DNA of 7,468 nt from Bifidobacteriaceae bacterium (GTDB lineage: Bacteria; Actinomycetota; Actinomycetes; Actinomycetales; WQXJ01): assembly GCA_031278665.1 (NCBI GenBank), contig JAITKC010000352.1, positions 1 through 7,468 of the forward strand, in the 5' to 3' direction. The position numbers were made by a program, and so were the translations under genes. Below, piece by piece: positions 1 to 5,832 of the stretch. The notes under the pieces are model-generated. The model saw only the letters and a list, made by a program, of their open reading frames with translations, had not been told where the DNA came from and made no database searches. Position 1 is the stretch's first letter, and the number at the start of each line of letters is the position of its first letter.

Positions 1-905
1 CGGGTATGGAAGGCGACGGCGAGCCGATCAAGGCCGACAATTTGGCGGCCATCGATCTGATCGCCTGGGAATGGGGCGAGACGGAGCCGATCGCCTCACT
101 CGACACCTTCGCCAGCGGCCAGCCGCTGGTCCTGGCGGTGCGGGCGGACGACTCGACTCTGGTCGGATTGTCGCGGGTGATAGTCGGCCACAACGTCGGG
201 GCGCGGGTGCTGGGCGTGATTCCGCCCTCCGAGGGCGCGCTGGCGTCGGCGCTGAGCCTGGACGAGGGGACCACCATCGTGGTCTCGATCGACATCCGCG
301 AACAATTCGACAAGGACGCCCAGGCCGAAAAGGACGCCAAGCCGACCGACGCCAAAGTCGGCCCCAAAATCGACGGCGCGCTGGGCGGGCCGGCCACGGT
401 CTCGATTCCGGCCGACGTCGAGGCGCCGACCGAGATCTCGACCACGGTCATCGCCACCGGCAGCGGCCCGGCGGTCGAGGACGGCCAGCAGATCCTCATC
501 CATTACTCGGCGACCGACTGGGCCGGCACGGCCGACGGCGACACTTGGACGGCCGACCGGGGACCGGTCGCGGTGGCGCCCGGCGCCGACCCGTACGGCG
601 ACGGCTCGGTGCTCAGCGCTTTCAGCGGACTGGTCGGCGTGCCGATTGGATCGCGAGTGCTGATCCTGACGCCCGGCAAGGAGGGCTCCTACCTGGCCGA
701 GGCGATCGTCCTCGACATCGTCGCCGTCGTCCAAGGCAACGACTCAAGCGCCGAAGGCGACGAAGGCGACGAGGGCGACGAGGGCGAGGACTCCGCCGAA
801 GGCGACGAGGACGAGGACTCCGCCGAAGGCGACGAGGACGGTTCGGGCGCGACCGGCGCGGCCTCGGCCGAGCCGACCGACGCCGCCAGCGCGGCGGCCG
901 GCTGA
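1..905 (+). CDS. Tandem FKBP-like peptidyl-prolyl isomerase family protein with acidic repeat tail (5' partial)
   Basis: The reading frame is open from the window edge, so the first Met (position 6) is probably internal: it falls at the first strand of an FKBP fold, and no signal peptide or lipobox is visible. Counting from that Met, domain 1 spans about residues 1-100 (VGARVLGVIPP at 64-74, ending in SIDI) and domain 2 about 143-242 (IGSRVLILTP at 214-223, ending in VLDIVAVV). Both match the core of FKBP-type prolyl isomerases, which catalyse cis/trans isomerisation of proline peptide bonds. By eye, domain 1 has lost the hallmark residues: the Trp of the IPGW motif aligns with Leu55, and the Phe-Asp and Tyr positions are not recognisable. 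Domain 2 keeps an aromatic at two of them (Tyr167, Phe206). Residues 246-278 are an Asp/Glu/Gly repeat tail, followed by an Ala-rich end. Family relatives are usually exported lipoproteins; export cannot be judged here. Catalytic activity is doubtful. Confidence 0.8.
   Translation, partial: GMEGDGEPIKADNLAAIDLIAWEWGETEPIASLDTFASGQPLVLAVRADDSTLVGLSRVIVGHNVGARVLGVIPPSEGALASALSLDEGTTIVVSIDIREQFDKDAQAEKDAKPTDAKVGPKIDGALGGPATVSIPADVEAPTEISTTVIATGSGPAVEDGQQILIHYSATDWAGTADGDTWTADRGPVAVAPGADPYGDGSVLSAFSGLVGVPIGSRVLILTPGKEGSYLAEAIVLDIVAVVQGNDSSAEGDEGDEGDEGEDSAEGDEDEDSAEGDEDGSGATGAASAEPTDAASAAAG
753..839 (+). repeat. In-frame tandem repeats encoding the acidic tail of the FKBP-like protein
   Basis: Four 9-bp units (GARGGCGAS type) run from 753 to 788. 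They are followed by two identical 27-bp units at 786-812 and 813-839, each encoding EDSAEGDED. All unit lengths are multiples of three, so gain or loss of a unit would lengthen or shorten the tail without a frameshift. Replication slippage is the likely origin, and copy number may vary between strains. Confidence 0.9.
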
Positions 906-940
906 CCGACCGGAGGGTTCTAGTCGACGCGCCGGTTTCA

Positions 941-946
941 TAGAAT
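941..946 (+). promoter_or_regulatory. Possible -10 element upstream of the antiporter gene
   Basis: TAGAAT differs from the TATAAT consensus at one position and lies in a locally AT-richer part of the 94-bp gap (906-999) between the FKBP-like gene and the antiporter. No good -35 box is seen 16-18 bp upstream; TTCTAG at 918-923 shares little with TTGACA. Initiation here would leave a leader of roughly 45 nt. This is weak evidence, and read-through from the upstream gene is also possible. Confidence 0.25.
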
Positions 947-981
947 CGAGACAGTTCCCCAGCCAACCGCCGCCGCAGCCC

Positions 982-988
982 AGGAAGG
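982..988 (+). promoter_or_regulatory. Ribosome binding site of the antiporter gene
   Basis: AGGAAGG is a strong Shine-Dalgarno match 11 nt before the ATG at 1000. It supports that ATG as the start and fits the protein beginning directly with a first membrane helix. Confidence 0.6.
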
Positions 989-999
989 TCCGCCGCCGA

Positions 1000-2751
1000 A
1001 TGAACGAGTTCACCGTCGTCACGGTGTTGTTGGCGGCCGTCCTGGTGGCGGCGTTCGCCCGGCGGGTCGGCTGGAACTCGCCGCTGGTGATCCTGGCGGT
1101 CGGTTTGGCGGCCTCTTTCCTGCCCGGCCTCGAACGGGTCGACGTGCCGCCCGAGCTGCTACTCGGCATCGTGCTCCCGCCGTTGCTCTATTCGGCCGCC
1201 CTGTCAAGCTCCTATCAGGACTTTCGCGCCGCCATCCAGCCGATCGCGCGGCTCGGGGTGGGGCTGGTGATCGTCACCGCCTTGGCCGTGGGGCTGGTCG
1301 CCTGGCGGATGGATCCGGTGCTGTCGCTGCCGGCGGCGCTGCTGCTGGGGGCGGTGGTGGCCCCGCCGGACGCGGTCGCCGCCAGCGCCGTCGGGCGCCG
1401 CCTGGGCTTGCCGCGCCGGGTGATGACACTGCTCGGCGGCGAATCCTTGATCAACGACGCGACCTCGCTGACCCTTTACCGCCTGACCCTGGCGGCCGTC
1501 TACACCACCACCACCTCGCTCGCCCAAGGCCTGGTCGTCTTCGCGCTGGCGGTGCTGGTCGGAGTGGCGGTCGGAATCGGCCTGGCCTATTTGGCCCAAG
1601 TCGCGCGCTCCGGTCTGCGCGACCCGACCGTCGACACGGTGATCGGCCTGATGCTGCCGTTCGTGGCCTACTGGATCGCCGAGGAGTACCAGGGCTCCGG
1701 CGTGCTGTCGGTGGTGGCGGCCGGTTTCTTCATCGGCCAGGCGGCGCCGAGGACGACAGTCGCCACCCGCCTGCACGAGGAGCCCATCTGGGCCTCGGTC
1801 GACCTGCTGCTGGAGTCTTTCACCTTCGCCTTCATCGGTTTGCAACTGCGCTGGGTGATCAAGGACGTCAACGACTCCAGCCAATCGCTCGACGCGGCGC
1901 TCCGGCTGTCGCTGGCGGTCTTGGCGGTCGCGCTGGTCGTCCGGCCGCTCTATATCTACGCCACGGAGCTGCTGGTTCGCTCCAAATGGGCGCGCCGGGC
2001 GCGCCGGCGGCCCACCCCATACCGCCCGCTGACCGGACGGGAGCTGCTGGTGACCTCCTGGGCCGGAATGCGCGGGGTGGTGACGCTGGCGGCCGCCGCC
2101 GCGATCCCGGTGGTGGCGGACGGCGCGCCCTTCGCGGAGCGCGCCACCATCCAGTTGGCCGCCTACACGGTGGCGATCGGCACGCTGTTGATCCAGGGGC
2201 TGAGCCTGCCGACGCTGATCAAGGCGTTGAAGATCTCCAGCGAAGACGAGCGCTCCGAAGACGACGCCTCCGAGGCCCGCGTCAGACTGTTGGCCACCCG
2301 GGCCGCCTCGGCCGTGGTGCGCGGCCAGGTCGACGCCTGGTCGGGGGTGATGGGACGCCCGGAGGCCGAGCGGATCGCCACCTGGGCGACCCAAGGCCTG
2401 CTGGCCCGCGAGACCGCCGCCGCCACTCTGATGCATCCCGACGCCGCTTTGGCCGACGTCGATATGCTGACCATGACCGGCGCGGCCCCGCCATCGGTCA
2501 TCGCCGAGGCTCGCGAGGTCTTGGACGCCGGCGGCTCGGACGGGCTCAGCCGCGAGGAGTTGCGCCGCCGGGCCGCCTCCTTGACTTCCAGGATCGCCGA
2601 ACTGCGCACCCAGATGGTGCGCGCCCAGCGCTCGACCGTGGTGGCCGAGCGCAACGCCGGCCGCCTCAACGAGACGGTCATGCGCCGCATAATGCGCGAA
2701 CTCGACCTCGAAGAAGAAGCCATGGAGGCCTCCTGGACCAACCGCCTGTGA
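1000..2751 (+). CDS. Na+/H+ antiporter, CPA1 (NhaP/NHE-type) family
   Basis: This 583-residue integral membrane protein is predicted to exchange cytoplasmic Na+ (or K+) for external H+, serving pH and salt homeostasis. About a dozen hydrophobic segments fill residues 3-408. Family motifs are in place: PPDAVAAS at 122-129, corresponding to the conserved transmembrane Asp-containing stretch; GGESLINDATSL at 146-157, containing the Asn152-Asp153 pair that marks the ion-binding site in NhaP-type members; and SWAGMRGVVTLAAA at 353-366, typical of a late helix. A cytoplasmic tail of about 170 residues follows, beginning with an acidic Ser/Glu/Asp cluster (413-425) and ending in a charged helical stretch with RIMRELDLEEEAME, a common ending in actinobacterial members. 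The ATG start is supported by AGGAAGG. The ion specificity cannot be read from sequence. The gene is convergent with the minus-strand kinase-like gene and has its own 94-bp upstream gap, so it may be monocistronic. Confidence 0.93.
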   Translation: MNEFTVVTVLLAAVLVAAFARRVGWNSPLVILAVGLAASFLPGLERVDVPPELLLGIVLPPLLYSAALSSSYQDFRAAIQPIARLGVGLVIVTALAVGLVAWRMDPVLSLPAALLLGAVVAPPDAVAASAVGRRLGLPRRVMTLLGGESLINDATSLTLYRLTLAAVYTTTTSLAQGLVVFALAVLVGVAVGIGLAYLAQVARSGLRDPTVDTVIGLMLPFVAYWIAEEYQGSGVLSVVAAGFFIGQAAPRTTVATRLHEEPIWASVDLLLESFTFAFIGLQLRWVIKDVNDSSQSLDAALRLSLAVLAVALVVRPLYIYATELLVRSKWARRARRRPTPYRPLTGRELLVTSWAGMRGVVTLAAAAAIPVVADGAPFAERATIQLAAYTVAIGTLLIQGLSLPTLIKALKISSEDERSEDDASEARVRLLATRAASAVVRGQVDAWSGVMGRPEAERIATWATQGLLARETAAATLMHPDAALADVDMLTMTGAAPPSVIAEAREVLDAGGSDGLSREELRRRAASLTSRIAELRTQMVRAQRSTVVAERNAGRLNETVMRRIMRELDLEEEAMEASWTNRL

Positions 2752-2770
2752 CCGCCTGTGACCGCCTGTG
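2741..2770 (+). repeat. Three perfect tandem copies of a 10-bp repeat at the antiporter stop
   Basis: ACCGCCTGTG occurs three times without mismatch (2741-2750, 2751-2760, 2761-2770), followed by a partial copy, ACCG. The first copy contributes the last sense codons and the antiporter's TGA (2749-2751). Because the period is 10, TGA recurs at 2759 and 2769, so all three forward frames have a stop within 23 bp. Confidence 0.95.
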
Positions 2771-2773
2771 ACC

Positions 2774-2802
2774 GCGGCCGGGACTATTGCCCGCCCGGCC
2801 GC
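2774..2802. terminator. GC hairpin between convergent genes, candidate bidirectional terminator
   Basis: GCGGCCGGG (2774-2782) and CCCGGCCGC (2794-2802) form a perfect 9-bp stem with an 11-nt loop. It lies just after the antiporter stop and overlaps the stop and last few codons of the minus-strand gene. Neither strand has a T-tract after the stem, so it is not a classical intrinsic terminator. Such U-less hairpins are common 3' of actinobacterial genes, but their efficiency is uncertain. Part of the pairing may be fortuitous given the GC content. Confidence 0.45.
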
Positions 2803-3395
2803 TCGGGGTCGGCGCGCAGCTGGGACACCGCCGCGTCCAAAGCGGCGGCCAGTTCTTCCAGTGTTCCGTCGTTGACGACGTGGTAGTCGGCCAGCGCGAT
2901 CGGCGTGGCCTTGTCAAGGGCCCGGATTTCGGTGATGTCGCGCTCCAACAGCTCCGCCGGGGTCAGCGGGCGCACCGGGCGGCGGGCGACGCGGCGCTCG
3001 CGAATCGAACGCCGGCAATGGACCGCCAGGCACTGAATCGAATCCCCGAACGCCGAACGCAGAACGTCCAGTTCGGCGCCGCTGTACAGTCCGTCGATCA
3101 GCCCGATCGAGTCGGGGCCGGTGTCGCGCAGGGCGCTTTCGATCACCGGAACCGCGAGGGTGGCGATCGCGCCCATGCCGCCGTCGCGGCGAAGCTCTTC
3201 GCGCACCCGGCGCTCGTTGGCTTCGACAGTCGCCATCCCCCGGCGACGGACTTCGTCTAGCACGATGCCGCCGAAGTAGACCACGGACCCGCCGAGGCGT
3301 TGGCGAAGCAGTTCGACCGCCGTGGACTTCCCGGTCCCAGCCAATCCGACCACAGCCAGTATCCGCGGCTTCGGGTGGTTGGCGGTCGCGGTCAC
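2784..3395 (-). CDS. P-loop NTPase/kinase-like protein, UPF0200/CoaE-related (AAA family)
   Basis: This is a 203-residue soluble protein. A Walker A loop, GLAGTGKS, sits at residues 17-24 right after the first strand. A hydrophobic strand ending in Asp, IGLIDGLYSGAELDVL (97-112), matches the second conserved block of the archaeal UPF0200 kinases. The C-terminal block, ALADYHVVNDGTLEEL (167-182), is also typical of UPF0200 and the related dephospho-CoA kinase/nucleotide kinase group. The expected activity is ATP-dependent phosphorylation of a small molecule, but the substrate is unknown. A true CoaE is usually encoded near polA or uvrB, so I do not call it coaE. The start is GTG at 3395; no in-frame ATG lies nearby and no clear Shine-Dalgarno sequence precedes it. 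It is the third gene of the minus-strand cluster, 36 bp after the short CNNM gene, and is probably cotranscribed with it. Its 3' end is convergent with the antiporter. Confidence 0.8.
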   Translation of the reverse strand: MTATANHPKPRILAVVGLAGTGKSTAVELLRQRLGGSVVYFGGIVLDEVRRRGMATVEANERRVREELRRDGGMGAIATLAVPVIESALRDTGPDSIGLIDGLYSGAELDVLRSAFGDSIQCLAVHCRRSIRERRVARRPVRPLTPAELLERDITEIRALDKATPIALADYHVVNDGTLEELAAALDAAVSQLRADPERPGGQ

Positions 3396-3431
3396 CGGAT
3401 CATCATATCGGCGGCTGGCCGGGCGCCGGTC

Positions 3432-4454
3432 TCAGCGCTCCCAGGCTTCGCGCTGCATGATGTCTTTAACCTCCCCGACCAGTTCTTCGAGCACGTCCTC
3501 CATGAAAACCACCCCGCCGGGCACCCCCACCAGGTGCGAGCCGGTCAAGCGCATAGTCGCCAGCACGTCCTCGATCTCGTCCGCGGCCTCGGCCGGCACC
3601 AACGGGCGGATGCGCCCGGACGGCACCGGCTGGGAGCGGCGGTCGTCGCCGGTCAAATCGAGGATGTCCTGAATGTGCAGATAACCGGTCAGGCCGCCGT
3701 CGGACGCCTCGACCGGGTAACGCGAGAAACCGGTTTTGGCGACTTTGGCCTCGACTTCCTCCGGCGTCACCGACTCCCCGACCGTCACCAAATCGCGCGA
3801 CGCCACCATCACGTCGGCGGCCTGTTTAGTCGAAAACTCAAGCGAGCCGGAAAGCAGCCCGGCGGCATCGGGCAAAACTCCGACTTCGGTCGAATGATGA
3901 ACTATGGCGGCCAGTTCGACGGCTGTGAAAGCCGAGGCCACCTCCGCCTTCGGCGTCACCCGCAGGGCCTTGAGGGCGAGGTGGGCGAATGCCCGCAAGG
4001 CCGCCGTGACCGGCGTCAGCGCCCAGGCCAGAACCACCAGCGGCGGAGTCAAGACCAGGGCGGCTCGTTCCGGGGAGGCCAGCGAAAGGTTCTTGGGCGC
4101 CATCTCGCCCAGGACCACATGCAAGTAGACCACGGCCACCAGCGCGATCACGGCGGCGACCGCGTGAGCGGTCGGGGTCGGCAGGCCAAGCCCGTGAACC
4201 GGCCCGGTCAGCGCGTCGGCCAGGGCGCTCTCCGCCACCGCGCCAAGCGACGTCGAGGCCACCGTCACACCCAACTGGAGCGTCGCCAGCATCGACGGCA
4301 TGTGCTCCAGGGCGTAGAGGACCAGCCGCGCCGACGCCGAGCCGGCCTCGGCCCGAGGCTCGACCTGGGAACGGCGGACCGACATGATGGCGAACTCGGC
4401 GCCGACGAAGAAGGCGTTGGCGACCAGCAGGCCGAGCGCCGCCAGCCACATCAT
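3432..4454 (-). CDS. CNNM (DUF21)-CBS membrane protein without CorC domain, short partner of an adjacent pair
   Basis: This is a 340-residue protein. Residues 1-165 form the CNNM/DUF21 transmembrane domain, with EFAIMSVRRSQVE at 20-32, the helix TLQLGVTVASTSLG at 58-71, and GEMAPKNLSLA at 116-126, the counterpart of the family's GE-x-xPK signature. A CBS pair follows at about 213-330. The second CBS module lacks the usual VDEYGG segment but keeps FMEDVLEELVGEV (317-329). The protein then stops: the C-terminal CorC_HlyC domain is absent. Family members (CorB, MpfA, metazoan CNNMs) are linked to Mg2+ or other divalent-cation efflux. Its size and position match M. tuberculosis Rv1841c next to Rv1842c (from memory). 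I place the start at ATG 4454, which overlaps the TGA of the upstream gene as ATGA, the pattern of translational coupling. A TTG at 4469 would add five residues and is less likely. Confidence 0.88.
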   Translation of the reverse strand: MMWLAALGLLVANAFFVGAEFAIMSVRRSQVEPRAEAGSASARLVLYALEHMPSMLATLQLGVTVASTSLGAVAESALADALTGPVHGLGLPTPTAHAVAAVIALVAVVYLHVVLGEMAPKNLSLASPERAALVLTPPLVVLAWALTPVTAALRAFAHLALKALRVTPKAEVASAFTAVELAAIVHHSTEVGVLPDAAGLLSGSLEFSTKQAADVMVASRDLVTVGESVTPEEVEAKVAKTGFSRYPVEASDGGLTGYLHIQDILDLTGDDRRSQPVPSGRIRPLVPAEAADEIEDVLATMRLTGSHLVGVPGGVVFMEDVLEELVGEVKDIMQREAWER

Positions 4455-5749
4455 GACGGCGCCCGCCAAACTCTGAGCGAGACGATCCGCCGGCCGTCCA
4501 TTGTCTCGACCCTGAGCGCGGCGCCGTCCACCCGCACCGCGTCGCCCGGTTTCGGCAGCCGTCCCAGCCTGGCCATGACCAGGCCGCCGAGGGTTTCATA
4601 GGCCGGGTCCTCGGGCAGCGCGATGCCGCTTAGCTGGGCCAGTTCGTCGGGCCGCAGTTGGGCGGACAGCCGCCACGAGCCGTCCGCCATCCGCCGGGGG
4701 GCCGGCCGCGAGCGGTCGTGTTCGTCGCGCACGTCGCCGACGATTTCCTCGACCACGTCCTCCAGGGTGACCACGCCGCTGGTGCCGCCGTATTCGTCCA
4801 CCACCACCGCCATCTGGGCGCCGGCCTCGCGCAAGCGCATCAACACCGGGCCGAGCCGGGCCGTCTCCGGGACTTCGACGATCGGCGTCATCAGGGCGGT
4901 GACCGCGACTTTGGGGCGGCGGCGGTGCGGCACCGCCATCGCCTTGCGCAGCGCGACCACGCCGACGATGTCGTCGCGCGAGCCGTCGATCACCGGCAGG
5001 CGCGAGTGGCCGGTCGCCCTGACCTGGTCGATCACGTCGGCGGCGGTGGCCTCGCGGGGCAGGACGGCGAGTTGGGTGCGGTCGGTCATGGCGTCGACGG
5101 CGCGCAGGTCGGTCAGCGCCAGCGTCCTGGTCAGCCGGTCGGCCAAGTCCTCGTCCAAGACGCCCTCGGCGGCCGAGCGGCGCACCACCGAATCGAGTTC
5201 GGCGGCCGACCGGGCCGAGGGCACCTCGTCGACCGGCGTGACCCCGAGGGTTCGCAGCAGCAGCGTCGACGAGCCGTGCAGCAGCCAGATGACCGGGCGC
5301 ATCAGACGGGTGAAGCCGAGTAGGAAGGGCACCGCCAGCCGGGCCACGCCGACCGGCTCGGCCATCGCCAAGTTCTTCGGTATCAACTCGCCCAACAGCA
5401 TCGACATGGTGTTGACGAAGACGATCGCCAAGCCCGCGGCCAGCGCCGTCCCGGCCCCGGCCGCCAGCCCCGGCCGACCGCCCAGCCAAAGGCCGAACAG
5501 CCTGGTGGCGGCCGGTTGGGCGGTGTAGCCAAGCATGATCGTGGTCAGCGTGATGCCGACCTGGGAGGCGGACAGGTAGAGCGAGGTCGAGGCCAGGGCG
5601 CGTCTGAGCGAACCCAGGCGCTCCGGCCTGGCCGAGGCGTCGAGCACCGCCGCGTCGACCGCCACCAGCGCGAACTCGGCCGCCACGAACACCGCCGTGC
5701 CAAGTGTCAGGGCGACGCCCACCCCGACCATGGCGAAGTCAAAGACCAT
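4451..5749 (-). CDS. CNNM (DUF21)-CBS-CorC_HlyC protein, probable Mg2+/divalent cation exporter
   Basis: This is a 432-residue membrane protein with the full CorB/HlyC-type architecture. The CNNM domain (about 1-190) contains EFALVAVDAAVLD at 25-37, SASQVGITLTTIMLGY at 60-75 and LGELIPKNLAMAEP at 119-132. The CBS pair spans about 217-337, with the canonical VVDEYGGTSGVVTLEDVVEEIVGDVRDEHD run at 316-345. The CorC_HlyC domain spans about 350-428. In the family, the membrane dimer exports Mg2+ (and possibly Co2+) and the CBS pair binds ATP-Mg; older annotations call it hemolysin. The frame is open upstream to a GTG at 5842, but those extra 31 residues are Pro/Gly/Arg-rich and would run into the divergent gene. 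ATG 5749 begins directly at the first membrane helix, with GAGG just upstream. It is the first gene of a probable three-gene operon and may form a heteromer with its short neighbour. Confidence 0.92.
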   Translation of the reverse strand: MVFDFAMVGVGVALTLGTAVFVAAEFALVAVDAAVLDASARPERLGSLRRALASTSLYLSASQVGITLTTIMLGYTAQPAATRLFGLWLGGRPGLAAGAGTALAAGLAIVFVNTMSMLLGELIPKNLAMAEPVGVARLAVPFLLGFTRLMRPVIWLLHGSSTLLLRTLGVTPVDEVPSARSAAELDSVVRRSAAEGVLDEDLADRLTRTLALTDLRAVDAMTDRTQLAVLPREATAADVIDQVRATGHSRLPVIDGSRDDIVGVVALRKAMAVPHRRRPKVAVTALMTPIVEVPETARLGPVLMRLREAGAQMAVVVDEYGGTSGVVTLEDVVEEIVGDVRDEHDRSRPAPRRMADGSWRLSAQLRPDELAQLSGIALPEDPAYETLGGLVMARLGRLPKPGDAVRVDGAALRVETMDGRRIVSLRVWRAPS

Positions 5750-5784
5750 CGCCTCTACGTTAGCCGGTGCGGGCTCTCCTCCCG

Positions 5785-5809
5785 GAACGCCCGGACGACC
5801 GGGCGGTTC
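5785..5809. promoter_or_regulatory. Inverted repeat in the divergent intergenic region, candidate operator or leader hairpin
   Basis: CGCCCGG (5788-5794) and CCGGGCG (5799-5805) form a perfect 7-bp inverted repeat with a 4-nt spacer. Allowing one unpaired G (5806), the pairing extends by GAA/TTC to give 10-bp arms at 5785-5809. It lies near the middle of the 83-bp gap (5750-5832) between the start codons of the CNNM operon and the response regulator, so it could serve as a shared operator or fold in one of the leaders. GC-rich DNA makes such repeats fairly frequent, so function is unproven. Confidence 0.4.
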
Positions 5810-5817
5810 GGCGGCGT

Positions 5818-5823
5818 GGAAGA
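5818..5823 (+). promoter_or_regulatory. Ribosome binding site of the response regulator
   Basis: GGAAGA is a moderate Shine-Dalgarno match 9 nt before ATG 5833. It helps choose this start over an in-frame GTG at 5767, which would add 22 Arg/Pro-rich residues ahead of the conserved first strand LILIVEDE. Confidence 0.5.
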
Positions 5824-5832
5824 CTTGAAGCC

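Noticed and set aside
753..839. The short repeats considered as a CRISPR or VNTR element
   Set aside because: Units are 9 and 27 bp, contiguous and in frame with no spacers, and are explained by the acidic protein tail.
71..943. A 290-codon plus-strand frame overlapping the FKBP-like gene
   Set aside because: It is an Arg/Gly-rich frameshifted reading, including a long Arg run from the acidic repeat read in another frame. The other frame shows two FKBP-like domains.
1204..2436. A 410-codon open frame on the minus strand inside the antiporter gene
   Set aside because: It is low-complexity Arg/Gly/Gln/His-rich translation with no membrane helices or motifs. The opposite strand encodes a complete CPA1 antiporter.
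2784..3395. Calling the kinase-like gene coaE (dephospho-CoA kinase)
   Set aside because: The C-terminal block and overall layout look closer to UPF0200 than to bacterial CoaE, and the neighbourhood is not a typical coaE locus.
3300..4601. A 433-codon open frame on the plus strand opposite the kinase-like and short CNNM genes
   Set aside because: The product is rich in Arg, His, Gly and Gln, with no recognisable domain. It is antisense to two genes with clear family motifs, as expected from third-position GC bias.
4596..5489. Long second-frame minus and plus open frames overlapping the CNNM-CorC gene
   Set aside because: These are out-of-frame shadows with Arg/Gly/Ala/Ser bias. The annotated frame carries the CNNM, CBS and CorC signatures throughout.
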